64,000 bases of DNA from Erpobdella octoculata. Lineage: Eukaryota; Annelida; Clitellata; Hirudinida; Erpobdellidae. The position numbers and the translations under genes were made by a program. Where the stretch lies: the NCBI GenBank assembly GCA_963978895.1, contig OZ022239.1:13822270-13886269 (forward strand). The letters are read 5' to 3'. Below, piece after piece: positions 36,373-46,960 of this stretch; the first letter of the stretch is position 1, and each line of letters begins with the position of its first letter. The notes under the pieces are model-generated. The model ran no database searches. It was not told the origin of the DNA and worked only from the letters and a program-made list of their open reading frames with translations.

Positions 36373-37200
36373 ACCTTGTCACTCACATCTGCAATGTAAA
36401 TAGTTCATCGGAGGATACTATTTATCGTATTTATCGCTTCTATTCTAAAGATTTCTAAATTTACGACGAACGTTGTTTTATGTGCAAAATCTTAGTGAAA
36501 TTTATGATTTCTTATGCAAGTGTCACCATATTTTTAGCTTTTCGACTTTTTTCTAAGCAGAAAAAGGGAGTGCCATTCAGGGGCGCAACCATAAAAAATG
36601 CTGGGGGGCTCTAGTTTGAAAAATGTGAAAAACTTTTTTGACTATCTTTAGTCTGCAGTCTTTTTTTGGGATCTTTAATACTTGATTAATGAAAAAAAAA
36701 GAAAGACTGCAAACTCAGTCTCAAACCAGTTAAAACAATTGTTAAAAAAATAAGTTTATGAATAAATGTAACACCCCCACCCAAAGAAAAACTCATCATA
36801 TTTGGGAAAATTGCAGGGCCCTCTGATTTGGCCTGGGAAGGCTTGCTCAAGTTTGAAAAAGGAAAAAAAGGCCGCCGCAGGCGAAATTTTTTTTTACTAT
36901 CTTCAGTCTGCAGTCTTTTTTTGGTATATTCAATAATTTATTAATGAAAGAAAAAAAAGACTACAAACTGAAGATAGTCAAACTCAGTCTCAAACCAGTT
37001 AAAGCAAATGTTAAAAAAATAAGTTTATAAATAAATGTAGCACCTCCCTCACCCCCCCAAAGAAAAACTTATCGAATTTATAAAAATTGCAGGACCCTCC
37101 GATTTTGGTCTGGGTCCCCCTAGTTGCGCCCCTGGTGCCATTAATGTGAAAAGTAGTTTTTTTCCTAGTTTTATAAAGTCCTAAACCAGCGAGGCAAACT
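36373..37200. repeat. Direct repeat copy 2, interrupted by a MITE
   Basis: Diverged duplicate of 35138-35436. The two copies bracket exon 1 of the carrier gene in direct orientation. Confidence 0.8.
36578..37134. mobile_element. hAT-type MITE, 12-bp ends, duplication GTGCCATT
   Basis: Ends CAGGGGCGCAAC / GTTGCGCCCCTG with exact 8-bp duplication. The interior is two tandem copies of about 230 bp, each with inverted segments around GACTATCTTTAGTCTGCAGT. Length 557 bp, no coding capacity. Confidence 0.93.
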
Positions 37201-37259
37201 AAACTTTAATCGCTATTTTTAACCACCGTGCAGAGCCGGTGTTAATCCTTTGGAGGCTC

Positions 37260-37905
37260 CAGGGCTGGATTTAGGCATGGTCAGGATGTGCCAGTGCACA
37301 TGACCCCCACCAGTAAAGGGCCTCCACCAACCAAAAAATATGACATGTGATTATAATTTAACTCTCTGCGGTTGGTATGTCAGATAACAGTCGATTATAT
37401 TTATTTATATACAGTAAATGCAATCACAAAACAAAGCGATATAATCATTTCAAAGTAGTAAAACTGTTCGTGCTTTCTTTGTTGCAAATTCAGCTACTTG
37501 GTCCTCGAAATTGACTTCACGTAGAATGTCTGCTTCAGACGAGTTTAATTGTTTTAGAAGCAATTTTTCATTTTCGTTATAGGCCAGGTCAGGATCGTCC
37601 TTTCAACAAAAACATGGGGAGGCGAAAGGTTTCAAAATCCCAAACATTCCATAATTTTTTCAAAAAATAAATTTCAAAAATTGCCTACCTATATATCTTC
37701 AAAAAATAATTTGCAAAAAAAATCCGTGTGAGCCACAACAACTCCCGTCCCCTCGGTCCCCAATTATGCTCCTGGGCCAGGCCGGACTTTTTTGAGTTAT
37801 TAAGTGATTGCAATGAAAAGTTTAAATTATTTTTGGGGCATAACCTCCCGGATCATCCACTTCAAGAGAACATGGGGGGCCTCCACCAGAGTAAATCCGA
37901 CCCTG
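37260..37905. mobile_element. hAT-type MITE with imperfect ends
   Basis: Left CAGGGCTGGATTTAGGC and reversed right CAGGGTCGGATTTACTC. Flanks GGAGGCTC and GGAAACCC agree at five of eight positions, with three transition differences, consistent with an old 8-bp duplication. A 67-residue open frame inside is not protein-like. Confidence 0.6.
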
Positions 37906-37989
37906 GGAAACCCCCAAAGTATTGGAAATAGAAAAGCCCTTGTATCATAAATTGCTATAATCTCAGAGACCATGACCAAATTCATGTCC

Positions 37990-39023
37990 ACCAGAAAATA
38001 TGAAGGTAACAAAAATAAAAAAGAATGCAATCAGTTAAACGTTTTGAATATTATGTATTCAAATGTAGATTGCATTACTAATAAAATGAGTGAGATAAGA
38101 TTATTAGTAGATACAGATGACGTAACAAAAGATATCTTAATTTTTACTGAGGTAAATGCAAAATATTATGTAAACGAATTTAATGAATCCGAATTCTGGA
38201 TTAACAATTTTAATTTGCATTCATATAATTTTATGATAGATATTTTGTTATGTTAGATATGATATTAAGTCCGAATTCAGGTAGAGAAAATAATAATAAT
38301 TTATTTTTAGGTACTGTTAGAAGCTTTCCAATCTAAAATATGAGTAAAATTAATAATTGGAGATTTTAACTTTCCAAACGTTGACTGGAAAAATAATACT
38401 TATAAATCAAATTTTAAATCATCTGAAGAAAGACTCATCAACTTTTTAAATGATAATTTTTTAACTCAACTAATTAAGGAATCTACAAGGTGTCGCGGAT
38501 CTCAAAAGCAGTCCATTCTAGACTTGCTTCTAGTCGAGGACGTCGATATAATCAAAAATTTAGTATATAATTCCCCACTAGGTAAAAGTGATCATTGTGT
38601 GTTAAATTTCTCCTTTATTAGAAATTTTTATAAATCAAAAACCATTAACAATATATCCAAATTTGATTTTAACAGTGGAAAATATAACTTGATGAACGAT
38701 TATTTGATTGAGAATCTGTACTGTGATGAGTCGGAAATAAATAACAATGATGCAAGTAAAGACTCGGTTAACAATATGTGGCATTACTTTTGTCAAGTAA
38801 TGAATGAAGCTATTAGGAATTATATTCCTGTCATTGATGCTGATAGAATTTCAAGATTTAAGTGCCATAAAAGAAAATTACCTGAAAATGTGGTTGAGCA
38901 ATGCAGGACAAAAAATAAACTATGGAAAAAGTTTATCCGAACTAGAGATAATATTTTTGCAGAATTTAAAAATATCAGAAACAAATTAAAGAAATCAATT
39001 AATAAAATTAAAGAAGCTGAGAC
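37990..39023 (+). pseudogene. LINE endonuclease domain, broken
   Basis: EEP-type endonuclease (nicks target DNA for priming). The N-terminal Asn motif and the late GDFN and SDH motifs are present. About 80-100 residues between them are lost around 38256-38340, with stops. Confidence 0.8.
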
Positions 39024-39081
39024 CAGTGATTAATTAGTTTCAGAAATAAATTTAGTTTCAGTTTCAGTTTAGTTTTAGTAT

Positions 39082-39301
39082 TGTTATGACCCGATAAACA
39101 ACGACGTTAGTTATATTTCGAATATAGTTTATTTAACCATAAAAACGATACAGCGCTCAGCCATCAACAACGAGAGAGAAACTAAAAAAAAGGACGTTAA
39201 TGGAAGGAAAACAAAGATATTAATATCCACAACCGTAGATATTAATATTAACAGTCAATTATAAAAATATATAATTAATACAATTAAATGTATCCATAAC
39301 A
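39082..39301 (-). repeat. 3' LTR of the Gypsy element
   Basis: Begins TG and ends CA on the plus strand. Differs from the other LTR only at 39184 (A versus C at 43584). Confidence 0.95.
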
Positions 39302-39317
39302 CCTCCCCCTCCTAAAC
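39302..39317 (-). other. Polypurine tract
   Basis: Minus strand TAGGAGGGGGAGG abuts the 3' LTR, the expected plus-strand primer position. Confidence 0.85.
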
Positions 39318-42300
39318 AAGATAAGTTTTCTTGGAAGCATTCATTTCCAATCTTCGAGGAGGTCGACGTGTTCTTTTAGGCCTCACCTTTGGAACCTGGT
39401 CTGTCGAGATGATTTGACGATTGTCCTCGTTAACTGAAACGTCAACCGAAATGGCACTGTTAGAAGAATCGGTCGTCTTCAGGGATGACTTGATTGGTGG
39501 GAGAAGAGGGATGTCGAAAACATCAGATATAACCACTAGAGCTTCTTCTGATACCCGTTTTCGCAACTGATTGCAGTGTCGCCGCATCACTCTTCTTCCA
39601 ACTTCAACGTCATAAACAGATTTTCCCAAACGTAGGACGATTCTACCGGGAGTCCATTCTGGCTGATTCGGATTGTCGTATGTCCGCACATAGACAGCAT
39701 CTTGTTCTGTAAACTCTCTTTTACAAGAACCGGGTTTCTCGATCTTTTCATCTTGATGATGGAATTTATTCAGTTGGAGGTCTGTCAAAGGAATTCGTAA
39801 CTGTCTGCCTAGGAGTAGCTCTGCAGGTGTTTTCAGTTCTTCTGATGATGGTAGAGGTGTTGTCCTATACGTCAGCAAGAACTTTTGCAGCACGTCAGCC
39901 GTCGCACCCTCTCCCTGCAATTTTCTAAGAGCCCGCTTGAACGTATCAACGAAACGTTCGGCTTGTCCGTTGCAGTGAGGCTGATATGGCGGTGATCTTA
40001 CACGGTTGATGCCATGACTTTGGCAGTACTCCTCAAACTCCTTTGAAACAAATTGTGTTCCATTGTCCGAAACTAACATCTTTGGGTATCCATGCTGTGA
40101 AAAAATTTTACCCAACTCTTTGATTGTAGCAGTTGTCGTCGTTGTCCTCATTTGGACAATTTCAGGCCACTTGGAGAAGGCATCCACAACCACAAGGAAC
40201 ATCATTCCTTCCATTGGACCGGCATAATCTATATGGATCCTCTCCCATGCGCAATCTGGTGTCGGCCATGGTGACAATTCATTTTTGACAGGCATCTTTG
40301 CAGCCATCTGACAGGAGCTGCAAAGCCTTACTCTGTCTTCAATATCCCTGTCGATACCTTGCCAATAAACATACCTCCGAGCGAGCATCTTCATCCTGGT
40401 GGCTCCTGGGTGTCCTTCGTGCAGCATTTTCAGAACTTGGTTCTTCAATATTGCTGGTATCACTGCGCGAGATCCCATGAAGAGTACACCATTACAAACA
40501 GACATGTTTGTAGCACGGCTGTGGTAGGCGTGTAGGAGCGATCCTGACTGAAATCTCGGCCATCGTCCTGTTCTGACGGCTTCCACAACCAACTTTAGCT
40601 CGGAGTCTTCTTCGGTCATCCTACGAATTTCCTCCTTAGTGACAGGCAAGTGTCGGATAACATCACTCTGAACTGCGTTGACATCCATTTCAATCTTTGC
40701 GATAACGATGTCATCATCTTCCTGCAGTTTTCTTGAAGTGATAAGACGGGATAGTGCATCGGCTTGTCCAAAGTGGGTAGATCGTCTGTACTCGATGTTG
40801 AAGTCGTAAGCAAGCAAGACGAGTTCCCATCGTTGTAGTCGATTTGCTGAGTGAGCAGATACACCAACCTTTGATCCAAAAATAGATAGTAAGGGCTTGT
40901 GATCTGTCAGCAGCATGAAGCGTCTGCCATAAACATAGCGGTGGAATTTTCTCACTGCGAATACCAAGGCAAGAGCTTCCTTCTCTATCTGTCCGTAGTT
41001 CTTCTCAGCCTTTGTGAGAGCTCTACTGGCGTGTGCAATTGCTTTTTCCATGCCGTTTGGAAAACGATGGGAGATCACAGCTCCGATTCCATATTCACAC
41101 GCGTCCGCAGCAACGACAATGTCCAGTTCAGGGTCGTAGTGCGTCAACAACAGATCTGACTGCAGCACTTTCTTTAGCTTTCTTAAAACTTCCTGGTGCT
41201 CTGCAGTCCATTCAAATGTGTCCTTCCTTTCGAGATCGTCCAAAGGGCCCCTCATTGATCGCATCTCTGGTACAAAGGACGAATAATAGCTTATCATGCC
41301 TAAGAATGATTTTAACTGATTTGCATCCTTAGGCTCTGGCATTTCAACAATCGCTTGAATTTTCTCGGGGTCTGGTCGACGGCCATCTCTTGAAACAATG
41401 TGCCCCAAAAACTTGATTTCTTCTTTAGCAAATGAACACTTTTCCATTCGTACACGAAATCCACTCTCAGCGATTTTCTTGAACAAAGCTTTAACATTTC
41501 GATTGTGTTCATCCAGCGTAGATCCGGTCACTATGACATCATCTAGATATGCTGCACAACCTTCCAGTCCTGTGATCATTCGATCCATAGCTTCTTGAAA
41601 AATGCCAGGTGCGCATTTGACTCCAAAAGGCAATCGCTGGTACTGGAACAAACCTTTGTGTGTATTAATTGTGACCAGTTCCTTCGAGTCGTCTTCAACT
41701 TCCATCTGCAAGTATGCGTCAGCGAAGTCAATCTGAGTGAACCATGCGCCTTGGTTCAGACGAGCAAAGATTTCATCGGGCACAGGTAGCGGGTGTCGGT
41801 GCATTTCCAGTGCATCGTTGAGTCCTGTTTTGAAGTCTGCACATATCCTGACTGCTCCATTTTTCTTGGCAACCACAACAATCGGGGCGGCCCAGTTGCT
41901 GTAGTCAACCTTCTTCAGAACTCCCTGCTGCACCAAACGCTCCAGCTCCACGTTAACTGCTTCTTCCCGAGCAAACGGAATCTTTCTCTGTCGGCAGAAG
42001 ATTGGACGTGTTCCCTGCTTGACGAACAATTGAGCTTTTGTTTGACATTTTCCCAATTCTTCCTTGAAAACATCTGGAAAACATTCACTCAAACTGCTGG
42101 CAAGATGTTCCCCTTCCTCCTTTGGCTTCTGCTCAATTTTGCAGCAGATGGCGTTGAATGCTTTTTGAAGAGGAGGAAGTTGGTTCATCCATTCGATGCC
42201 TAACAATTGCTCGACTTTGTCAGCCACGTAGCAGCGACCGTGACCTGAATGTCCTCCACAGGTGAACTTTACATCAAATTGTCCCAGGACCTCAATCGGA

Positions 42301-43460
42301 CTTCCATTTGCAGCTCCCAGTGTCGTCGTTGACCTCTCCAAGGCAGGTGAACCGATTTGTTCCCATGTTTCCTTGTTGATGAGTGTGACGTCGGCACCAG
42401 AATCTAACTGCATTCTAACCTGAGTGTCACCAAAATTAACCTCAGTGTACCTCCGATTGGCAACCACATTACCAACAATCTTCTTAATTGCTTTATTTTT
42501 TCTCTGTTGAGCTTTTGGCTGATTTTTCGGACAATCTTTTCTAAAATGTTCTGGCGAACCACAGATGAAACAATTACCTTTGGTAGAAGATCGGGGGATA
42601 TCCTTGCTAGGGAACCCAGGTCGAGGCTTCTTCCTGTTCATTTGTTTTACTGCATTAACATTTTGTACATTGTCGATGACGTCCGAATCTATTTTCAAAC
42701 TCGTTACAAATTCGCATTCTTTAACAAGGTCAGCTAACGTGCACTCCTCTTGAGTCTCCAGTTTCCTCAACAACCTTGTTCGGATGTCAGCATGTCGAGC
42801 TCCTTGCAGTGCCGAAACAAAAACAAGACATTTAAAATGTTCTTTTGACATTTGTTCGACTTGAGCCAGTGCCGTCATTCTATTTATTGTTGAACCTATC
42901 TTGCTGTACCCAAGATCACCAATTACCAACCTGAACATGTCGAACCTTCTCCTGAAAACCGAGACCTTGTCCCCAAACAGCGACTCCAAAATTTCCTTGG
43001 TTTCGTCGTAGGTCAGATCTTTTGTTGTTTTCGGCAAGATGTGGTCGGTGAAACTCCCGTACGATTGCAAGTCCAACTTCGACACGAGTGCTTGCGTTTT
43101 ATCTGGGTCGGATAACTCGGTACCATGGCTGATCATAACTGCTTCGAAACGATCAATCCACTTTGAGAATGTCCTACCGGACTCGGGGTCATGGCTGAAT
43201 TCCGAAATTTGTCTCATCAACTCTGGTACCAAATCTGGTTTGTTTCTAACCATTGAAACTGGACCACTTGATTGAAACTTCATCGACCGAATGAGTTCTG
43301 CAAAAACCTCTTCGCGTTTGCGATTGTCTTCGAGAATTTGCGTACGCATCTCCTCCTCACGTTTGCGGTTTTCTTCATCTCGGCGTCGGTTTTCTTCGTC
43401 TCGGCGTCGGTTTTCCTCCAAAAACGTAGCCATGAGTGAATAAAACTTTTCTTCAGCCAT
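39312..43460 (-). CDS. Gypsy gag-pol polyprotein, 1382 aa, single frame
   Basis: Encodes all enzymes for retrotransposition. An N-terminal coiled coil consists of repeated EENRRRD heptads (residues about 15-40), followed by a gag region. A CCHC knuckle CFICGSPEHFRKDC is near 296-309 and an aspartic protease LDSGAD near 349-354. Reverse transcriptase has LPFGVKCAPGIFQ and YLDDV near 637. RNase H has AADACEYGIGAV and TDHKPL. Integrase has an HHCC zinc region, then catalytic Asp in HIDYAGP (about 1076), SDNGTQF (about 1130) and Glu in GQAERF (about 1165). Gag and pol are fused without a frameshift. ATG begins right after the primer site. The domain order PR-RT-RH-IN is Gypsy; Mag clade is inferred from the single ORF and primer. 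Confidence 0.96.
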   Translation of the reverse strand: MAEEKFYSLMATFLEENRRRDEENRRRDEENRKREEEMRTQILEDNRKREEVFAELIRSMKFQSSGPVSMVRNKPDLVPELMRQISEFSHDPESGRTFSKWIDRFEAVMISHGTELSDPDKTQALVSKLDLQSYGSFTDHILPKTTKDLTYDETKEILESLFGDKVSVFRRRFDMFRLVIGDLGYSKIGSTINRMTALAQVEQMSKEHFKCLVFVSALQGARHADIRTRLLRKLETQEECTLADLVKECEFVTSLKIDSDVIDNVQNVNAVKQMNRKKPRPGFPSKDIPRSSTKGNCFICGSPEHFRKDCPKNQPKAQQRKNKAIKKIVGNVVANRRYTEVNFGDTQVRMQLDSGADVTLINKETWEQIGSPALERSTTTLGAANGSPIEVLGQFDVKFTCGGHSGHGRCYVADKVEQLLGIEWMNQLPPLQKAFNAICCKIEQKPKEEGEHLASSLSECFPDVFKEELGKCQTKAQLFVKQGTRPIFCRQRKIPFAREEAVNVELERLVQQGVLKKVDYSNWAAPIVVVAKKNGAVRICADFKTGLNDALEMHRHPLPVPDEIFARLNQGAWFTQIDFADAYLQMEVEDDSKELVTINTHKGLFQYQRLPFGVKCAPGIFQEAMDRMITGLEGCAAYLDDVIVTGSTLDEHNRNVKALFKKIAESGFRVRMEKCSFAKEEIKFLGHIVSRDGRRPDPEKIQAIVEMPEPKDANQLKSFLGMISYYSSFVPEMRSMRGPLDDLERKDTFEWTAEHQEVLRKLKKVLQSDLLLTHYDPELDIVVAADACEYGIGAVISHRFPNGMEKAIAHASRALTKAEKNYGQIEKEALALVFAVRKFHRYVYGRRFMLLTDHKPLLSIFGSKVGVSAHSANRLQRWELVLLAYDFNIEYRRSTHFGQADALSRLITSRKLQEDDDIVIAKIEMDVNAVQSDVIRHLPVTKEEIRRMTEEDSELKLVVEAVRTGRWPRFQSGSLLHAYHSRATNMSVCNGVLFMGSRAVIPAILKNQVLKMLHEGHPGATRMKMLARRYVYWQGIDRDIEDRVRLCSSCQMAAKMPVKNELSPWPTPDCAWERIHIDYAGPMEGMMFLVVVDAFSKWPEIVQMRTTTTTATIKELGKIFSQHGYPKMLVSDNGTQFVSKEFEEYCQSHGINRVRSPPYQPHCNGQAERFVDTFKRALRKLQGEGATADVLQKFLLTYRTTPLPSSEELKTPAELLLGRQLRIPLTDLQLNKFHHQDEKIEKPGSCKREFTEQDAVYVRTYDNPNQPEWTPGRIVLRLGKSVYDVEVGRRVMRRHCNQLRKRVSEEALVVISDVFDIPLLPPIKSSLKTTDSSNSAISVDVSVNEDNRQIISTDQVPKVRPKRTRRPPRRLEMNASKKTYLV

Positions 43461-43478
43461 TTCAAATCCTCGTCGCCA
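43461..43478 (-). other. Primer binding site, tRNA-Ser type
   Basis: Minus strand TGGCGACGAGGATTTGAA lies three bases inside the 5' LTR. Its first 13 bases are complementary to the 3' end (with CCA) of the common animal tRNA-Ser(GCU), the primer class used by Mag-type Gypsy elements. Confidence 0.7.
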
Positions 43479-43481
43479 AAA

Positions 43482-43701
43482 TGTTATGACCCGATAAACA
43501 ACGACGTTAGTTATATTTCGAATATAGTTTATTTAACCATAAAAACGATACAGCGCTCAGCCATCAACAACGAGAGAGAAACTCAAAAAAAGGACGTTAA
43601 TGGAAGGAAAACAAAGATATTAATATCCACAACCGTAGATATTAATATTAACAGTCAATTATAAAAATATATAATTAATACAATTAAATGTATCCATAAC
43701 A
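43482..43701 (-). repeat. 5' LTR of the Gypsy element
   Basis: Same length as its partner. By orientation it carries the element promoter, but no specific box was identified. Confidence 0.95.
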
Positions 43702-44109
43702 AGTATCATGAATTATTATTACAGTTTCGTTTTAGTTTTGAATTTTTCAATAATTTTAATTTCAGTTTAGTTTTGAATCAGTAATTATTATTACCGTTTC
43801 GTTTTCGTTTTGAATTTTTCAATAATTTTAATTTCAGTTTAGTTTTGCATCAATAGTTATTATTACCGTTTCGTTATAGTTTTGAATTTTTAAATAATTT
43901 TAATTTCAGTTTAGTTTTGCATCAGTAATTATTATTACCGTTTCGTTTTCGCTTTGAATTTATAATAGTTTTAGTTTTAATTTCAGCTTCGTTTGTAACC
44001 TCCCTATGTTGCAGTTGTAACTAAACACAAGTCAATTGAGAAACTGTTTATTCAATTTAAAAAAAACTCATTTCTAAGTTTTTTTTCAGTCTATGTCTCT
44101 TCCCTCCGC

Positions 44110-44400
44110 TCAAAAGGCCACATAATGAAAAAATCCTCTCCACATATGCCTAGGAAGCAGGTGCTGCCAGTATGTCCAAAGCCAAGAGGGAAAGTTGCGG
44201 ATATATAGACTGTCGAGCAATCCAAAACTGTATCACATCTTCCCCGTGGTCAGCACTAGATATACGTATTTTGTCTATATATCTAAATAGCTGTGTCTCG
44301 TTTGATATATTAGTGACTAAGACAGACAAATTTCTATCAATGTGCTTCTGAATTTTTTCAGATAAAAGTTTAAATCGCTTCACCGAAGGTGATACAGCAG
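44110..44400 (-). pseudogene. hAT transposase C-terminal remnant
   Basis: Minus strand: KRFKLLSEKIQKHIDRNL, then DVIQFWIARQSIYPQLSLLA and DILAAPAS, a stop (TAG at about 44148), then AYVERIFSLCG. This order is the hATC dimerisation domain. A single stop breaks it, and the upstream catalytic region is absent. Confidence 0.8.
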
Positions 44401-44829
44401 AAAAACTGATAGAAGCTGAAGATACTACTGAGAACTTGAAACCATGAAAAAAAATATTATGTAGAACGTCAATTCAGCATTTAAATTGACTCAATAAATA
44501 ACTACAAACCAAAACACGAATACAATAAAAAAGGAATAAACAACCTCGTAGCGACAAAGGCATGTTAAAAGGAAGTACCATAGAAGCGAAATTAATTTTT
44601 ATTTTGTTTTTAATAATTTTTGTTTTATTTTGTTTTAACAAATTATCTTTTATTTCTATTTCTATTTCGTTTCAAAATTTTTTTTATTTCTATTTCGTTC
44701 AAACTAACTAATTTTTATTTTTATTTCAGTTTCGTTTTGACTTTCTATTCTAGTTTTCGTTTCAGTTTTCGTTAACAAAAATGAATAATTATCGTTTTAA
44801 TTTCTATTACGTTAACGAAATAATCCCTG

Positions 44830-46635
44830 GCTGAGACACTAAAATTGGTCAAAAAAATTAAGACCAATCTTAAAGTATTTTTGCAACATATAAATAAAAA
44901 CAGAAACTGTCAAGCTAAGTTAGAATATATGATAAAAACTGATATAAACGGGTCTGCAACAACTCTAACAGGTGACGATGATATGGCAAATTGTTTAGCT
45001 GAATTTTTCAAAAGCGTTTATATAAGCAACGATAGTCTAGAAATAAGTCCCACAATTTAACAATAATATTATTGTCCACATAATGGAGGAAGTAATAATA
45101 AACAAATACGCGGTCGAAAATAAAATTAATTAATAAATTAATTAAATAAATACAAATCTGCAGAACCAGATAATATTTTTTCAAGGGTTCTGATAGAATG
45201 TAAAAACTCTATTTCTAGCTATTTAAGCAATTTGTACAACAAATCACTGCAAACTCAAATGGTCCCTGATGATTGGAAGTATACCATCATTACCCCAGTT
45301 TATAAGAAAGGTGATAAAAATACTGTAGGTAATTATAGGCCAGTCTCTTTCAGCTGTATCTGCTGTAAACTGTTAGAATCATTGATTAAGGATGAATTAA
45401 TAATACATTTTGATAGAAATAAGCTCCTAGATTATAGGCAATACGGCCTCACGAGAGGAAAGTCAACTACAATTCAGTTGTTAAAATTGATGGATATGTG
45501 GAGCGGTGCAATAGATAAAGGGAAAACAATAGACGGACGTAGTATATACGGATTTTGAAAAAGCGTTTGATCGTATATCTCACGCAAAGATAATTGATAA
45601 ACTAAAAAATTATGGCCTCAATTGGATTAAAGATTATTTAACAAATAGAACAAGTAGTGTTAGGGTTAATAACAGCACATCTAACAAATTTAAAGTTACA
45701 AGTGGGGTACCTCAAGGTAGTGTTTTAGGGCCATTACTTTACATAATTTATGTCAATGATATGTTTGAAATAGTTAAAAATAACTCGGCGGAGCTGTTTA
45801 TGTACGCCGACGACGCCAAAATATTTAAAACTATAAAATCCAGTGATGATCGAATGATATTGCAGAGCTGTTTGAAATCATTAGGAAATTGGAGTAAAAA
45901 ATGGGAAATTAAGCTAAATGCTGGTAAATGTGTTGCGGTGAGATATGGACGCCAGTTAGAAGATCGTCGGTTATATAATATAGAAAGAGTGGAACTTAAT
46001 TTTCTTGACAAAATAAAAGATTTAGGAGTTACATTCCAGAGTTCCCTAACATTTCTAGATCACATTTATGAAGTAATTAAAAAATTCTTTCACTGTTAGG
46101 TTTAATTTCACGAAATTTTAAAGATTTGACAAAAGATTATTTTATATTGATTTATAAAGCTTTGGTTAGATCCAGATTGGAGTATGCAGTCAGTGTGTGG
46201 TCACCGTGGAAGAAAAAAGACAAAGAAGCCGTTGAAAGACTCCAGAAGAGAGCAACAAAAATGGTCAAGGCATGCAAGGGATTGAAATATGAAGACAGGT
46301 TGAGAATTTTGAAGCTTCCTTGTTTAAAGTACAGAAGACTGAGGGGGGACCTGATCATGCTCTACAACTTTATGCAAGACAAAGAAGGACGTTTGTGTTT
46401 TCCTAATATAAAGATATCAGAAGAAAGAAGAACAAGAGGTCACAAATTCAAACTGGAAACACAAAGATTCAACGGCAACTGCAGAAAATATTTCTTCCTG
46501 ACCAGATCTACTGCAATTTGGAACAACCTCCCTTCGAAAATCATAGAAGCCGAACACGTTAATGAATTTAAAAGACTAATTGACTGTCATTTCGAATTAA
46601 GCGATATTATGTACAGCTATAAAAAGGATTTTTAA
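44830..46635 (+). pseudogene. LINE reverse-transcriptase domain, broken
   Basis: Contains PDDWKYTIITPVYKKGDKNT, NYRPVSFSC, DFEKAFDRISH, PQGSVLGPLL and YADD, in the usual order for CR1/Jockey-type reverse transcriptases. It is spread over three frames with two indels. The YADD active site is intact although the frame is not. Confidence 0.85.
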
Positions 46636-46764
46636 TAATATATACATACATTTATTTATAGAACATATATATGAACAATATTTTATATAATTCTAGATAT
46701 GGGCATAGAGACTTATAGTTTGCGCCCATCATTTCCTTTATGTTTATGTTTATGTTTAATACTC

Positions 46765-46960
46765 GGCGCTTCTAGTCCACTTCTCCCCCTCCGAAGGGTT
46801 TTTAGATGTTTTTCTATCGTTTTTTCTCTTTCTCGTTCCCATTCCCGCTCGCACTCCCGTCTCCACTACAACTCGCTTCCACTCGCTCTTTCTCTCCGTT
46901 CGTTCTCCCACTTGCTTTCCCGCTACTGTTTTTTTTCTTCCTCTCTCGCTTAACTTCTTT
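46765..46960 (-). mobile_element. Helitron-like 3' tail fragment
   Basis: Plus strand CGGCGCTT, TTTTTAGATG/TTTTTCTATCG and then TCCCGCTCGCACTCCCG words match, reversed, the subterminal part of the Helitron at 56265-57149. The terminal CTAG is lost. Confidence 0.55.

Larger units (their letters stand above)
39082..43701 (-). mobile_element. Near-intact Gypsy (Mag-like) LTR retrotransposon, duplication AGTAT
   Basis: Two 220-bp LTRs (TGTTATGACC ... CCATAACA) differ at one base and are flanked by AGTAT on both sides. A tRNA-Ser-like primer site, a single 1382-codon gag-pol frame and a polypurine tract are all present, so the element could be active. No env frame. It sits inside the hAT element that splits the LINE. 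Confidence 0.96.
39024..44829. mobile_element. hAT element inside the LINE (duplication GCTGAGAC), itself split by Gypsy
   Basis: Ends CAGTGATTAATTAGTTTCAG and, reversed, CAGGGATTATTTCGTTAACG are imperfect inverted repeats with exact GCTGAGAC on both flanks. Removing the Gypsy insert leaves about 1.18 kb. Both ends are rich in GTTTTAGTTTTGAATTT-type words. A transposase C-terminal remnant lies at 44110-44400. Confidence 0.85.
37972..46760 (+). mobile_element. CR1/Jockey-group LINE, split by nested insertions
   Basis: The plus-strand frames are pieces of one ORF2. The endonuclease N-part (37990-38256) holds NVDCITNKMSEIRLLV. The endonuclease C-part (about 38340-39023) holds IIGDFNFPNVDW and GKSDHCVLNFSF. 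The linker and reverse transcriptase follow at 44830-45060, 45150-45558, 45548-46099 and 46083-46635, with SGVPQGSVLGPLLY and MYADDAKIF intact and a C-terminal LVRSRLEYAVSVWSPWKKK. Frameshifts near 45550 and 46090, stops near 45058 and a deletion near 38260 show it is dead. The hAT element interrupts it at 39024. Short TTTATG repeats near 46737-46760 may be the 3' tail. Confidence 0.88.

Noticed and set aside
37728..37931. 67-residue frame
   Set aside because: Falls across the right end of a hAT-type MITE.
40298..43275. Several 60-136 residue plus-strand frames antisense to gag-pol
   Set aside because: Shadows of the 1382-codon minus-strand ORF, which has the recognised domains.
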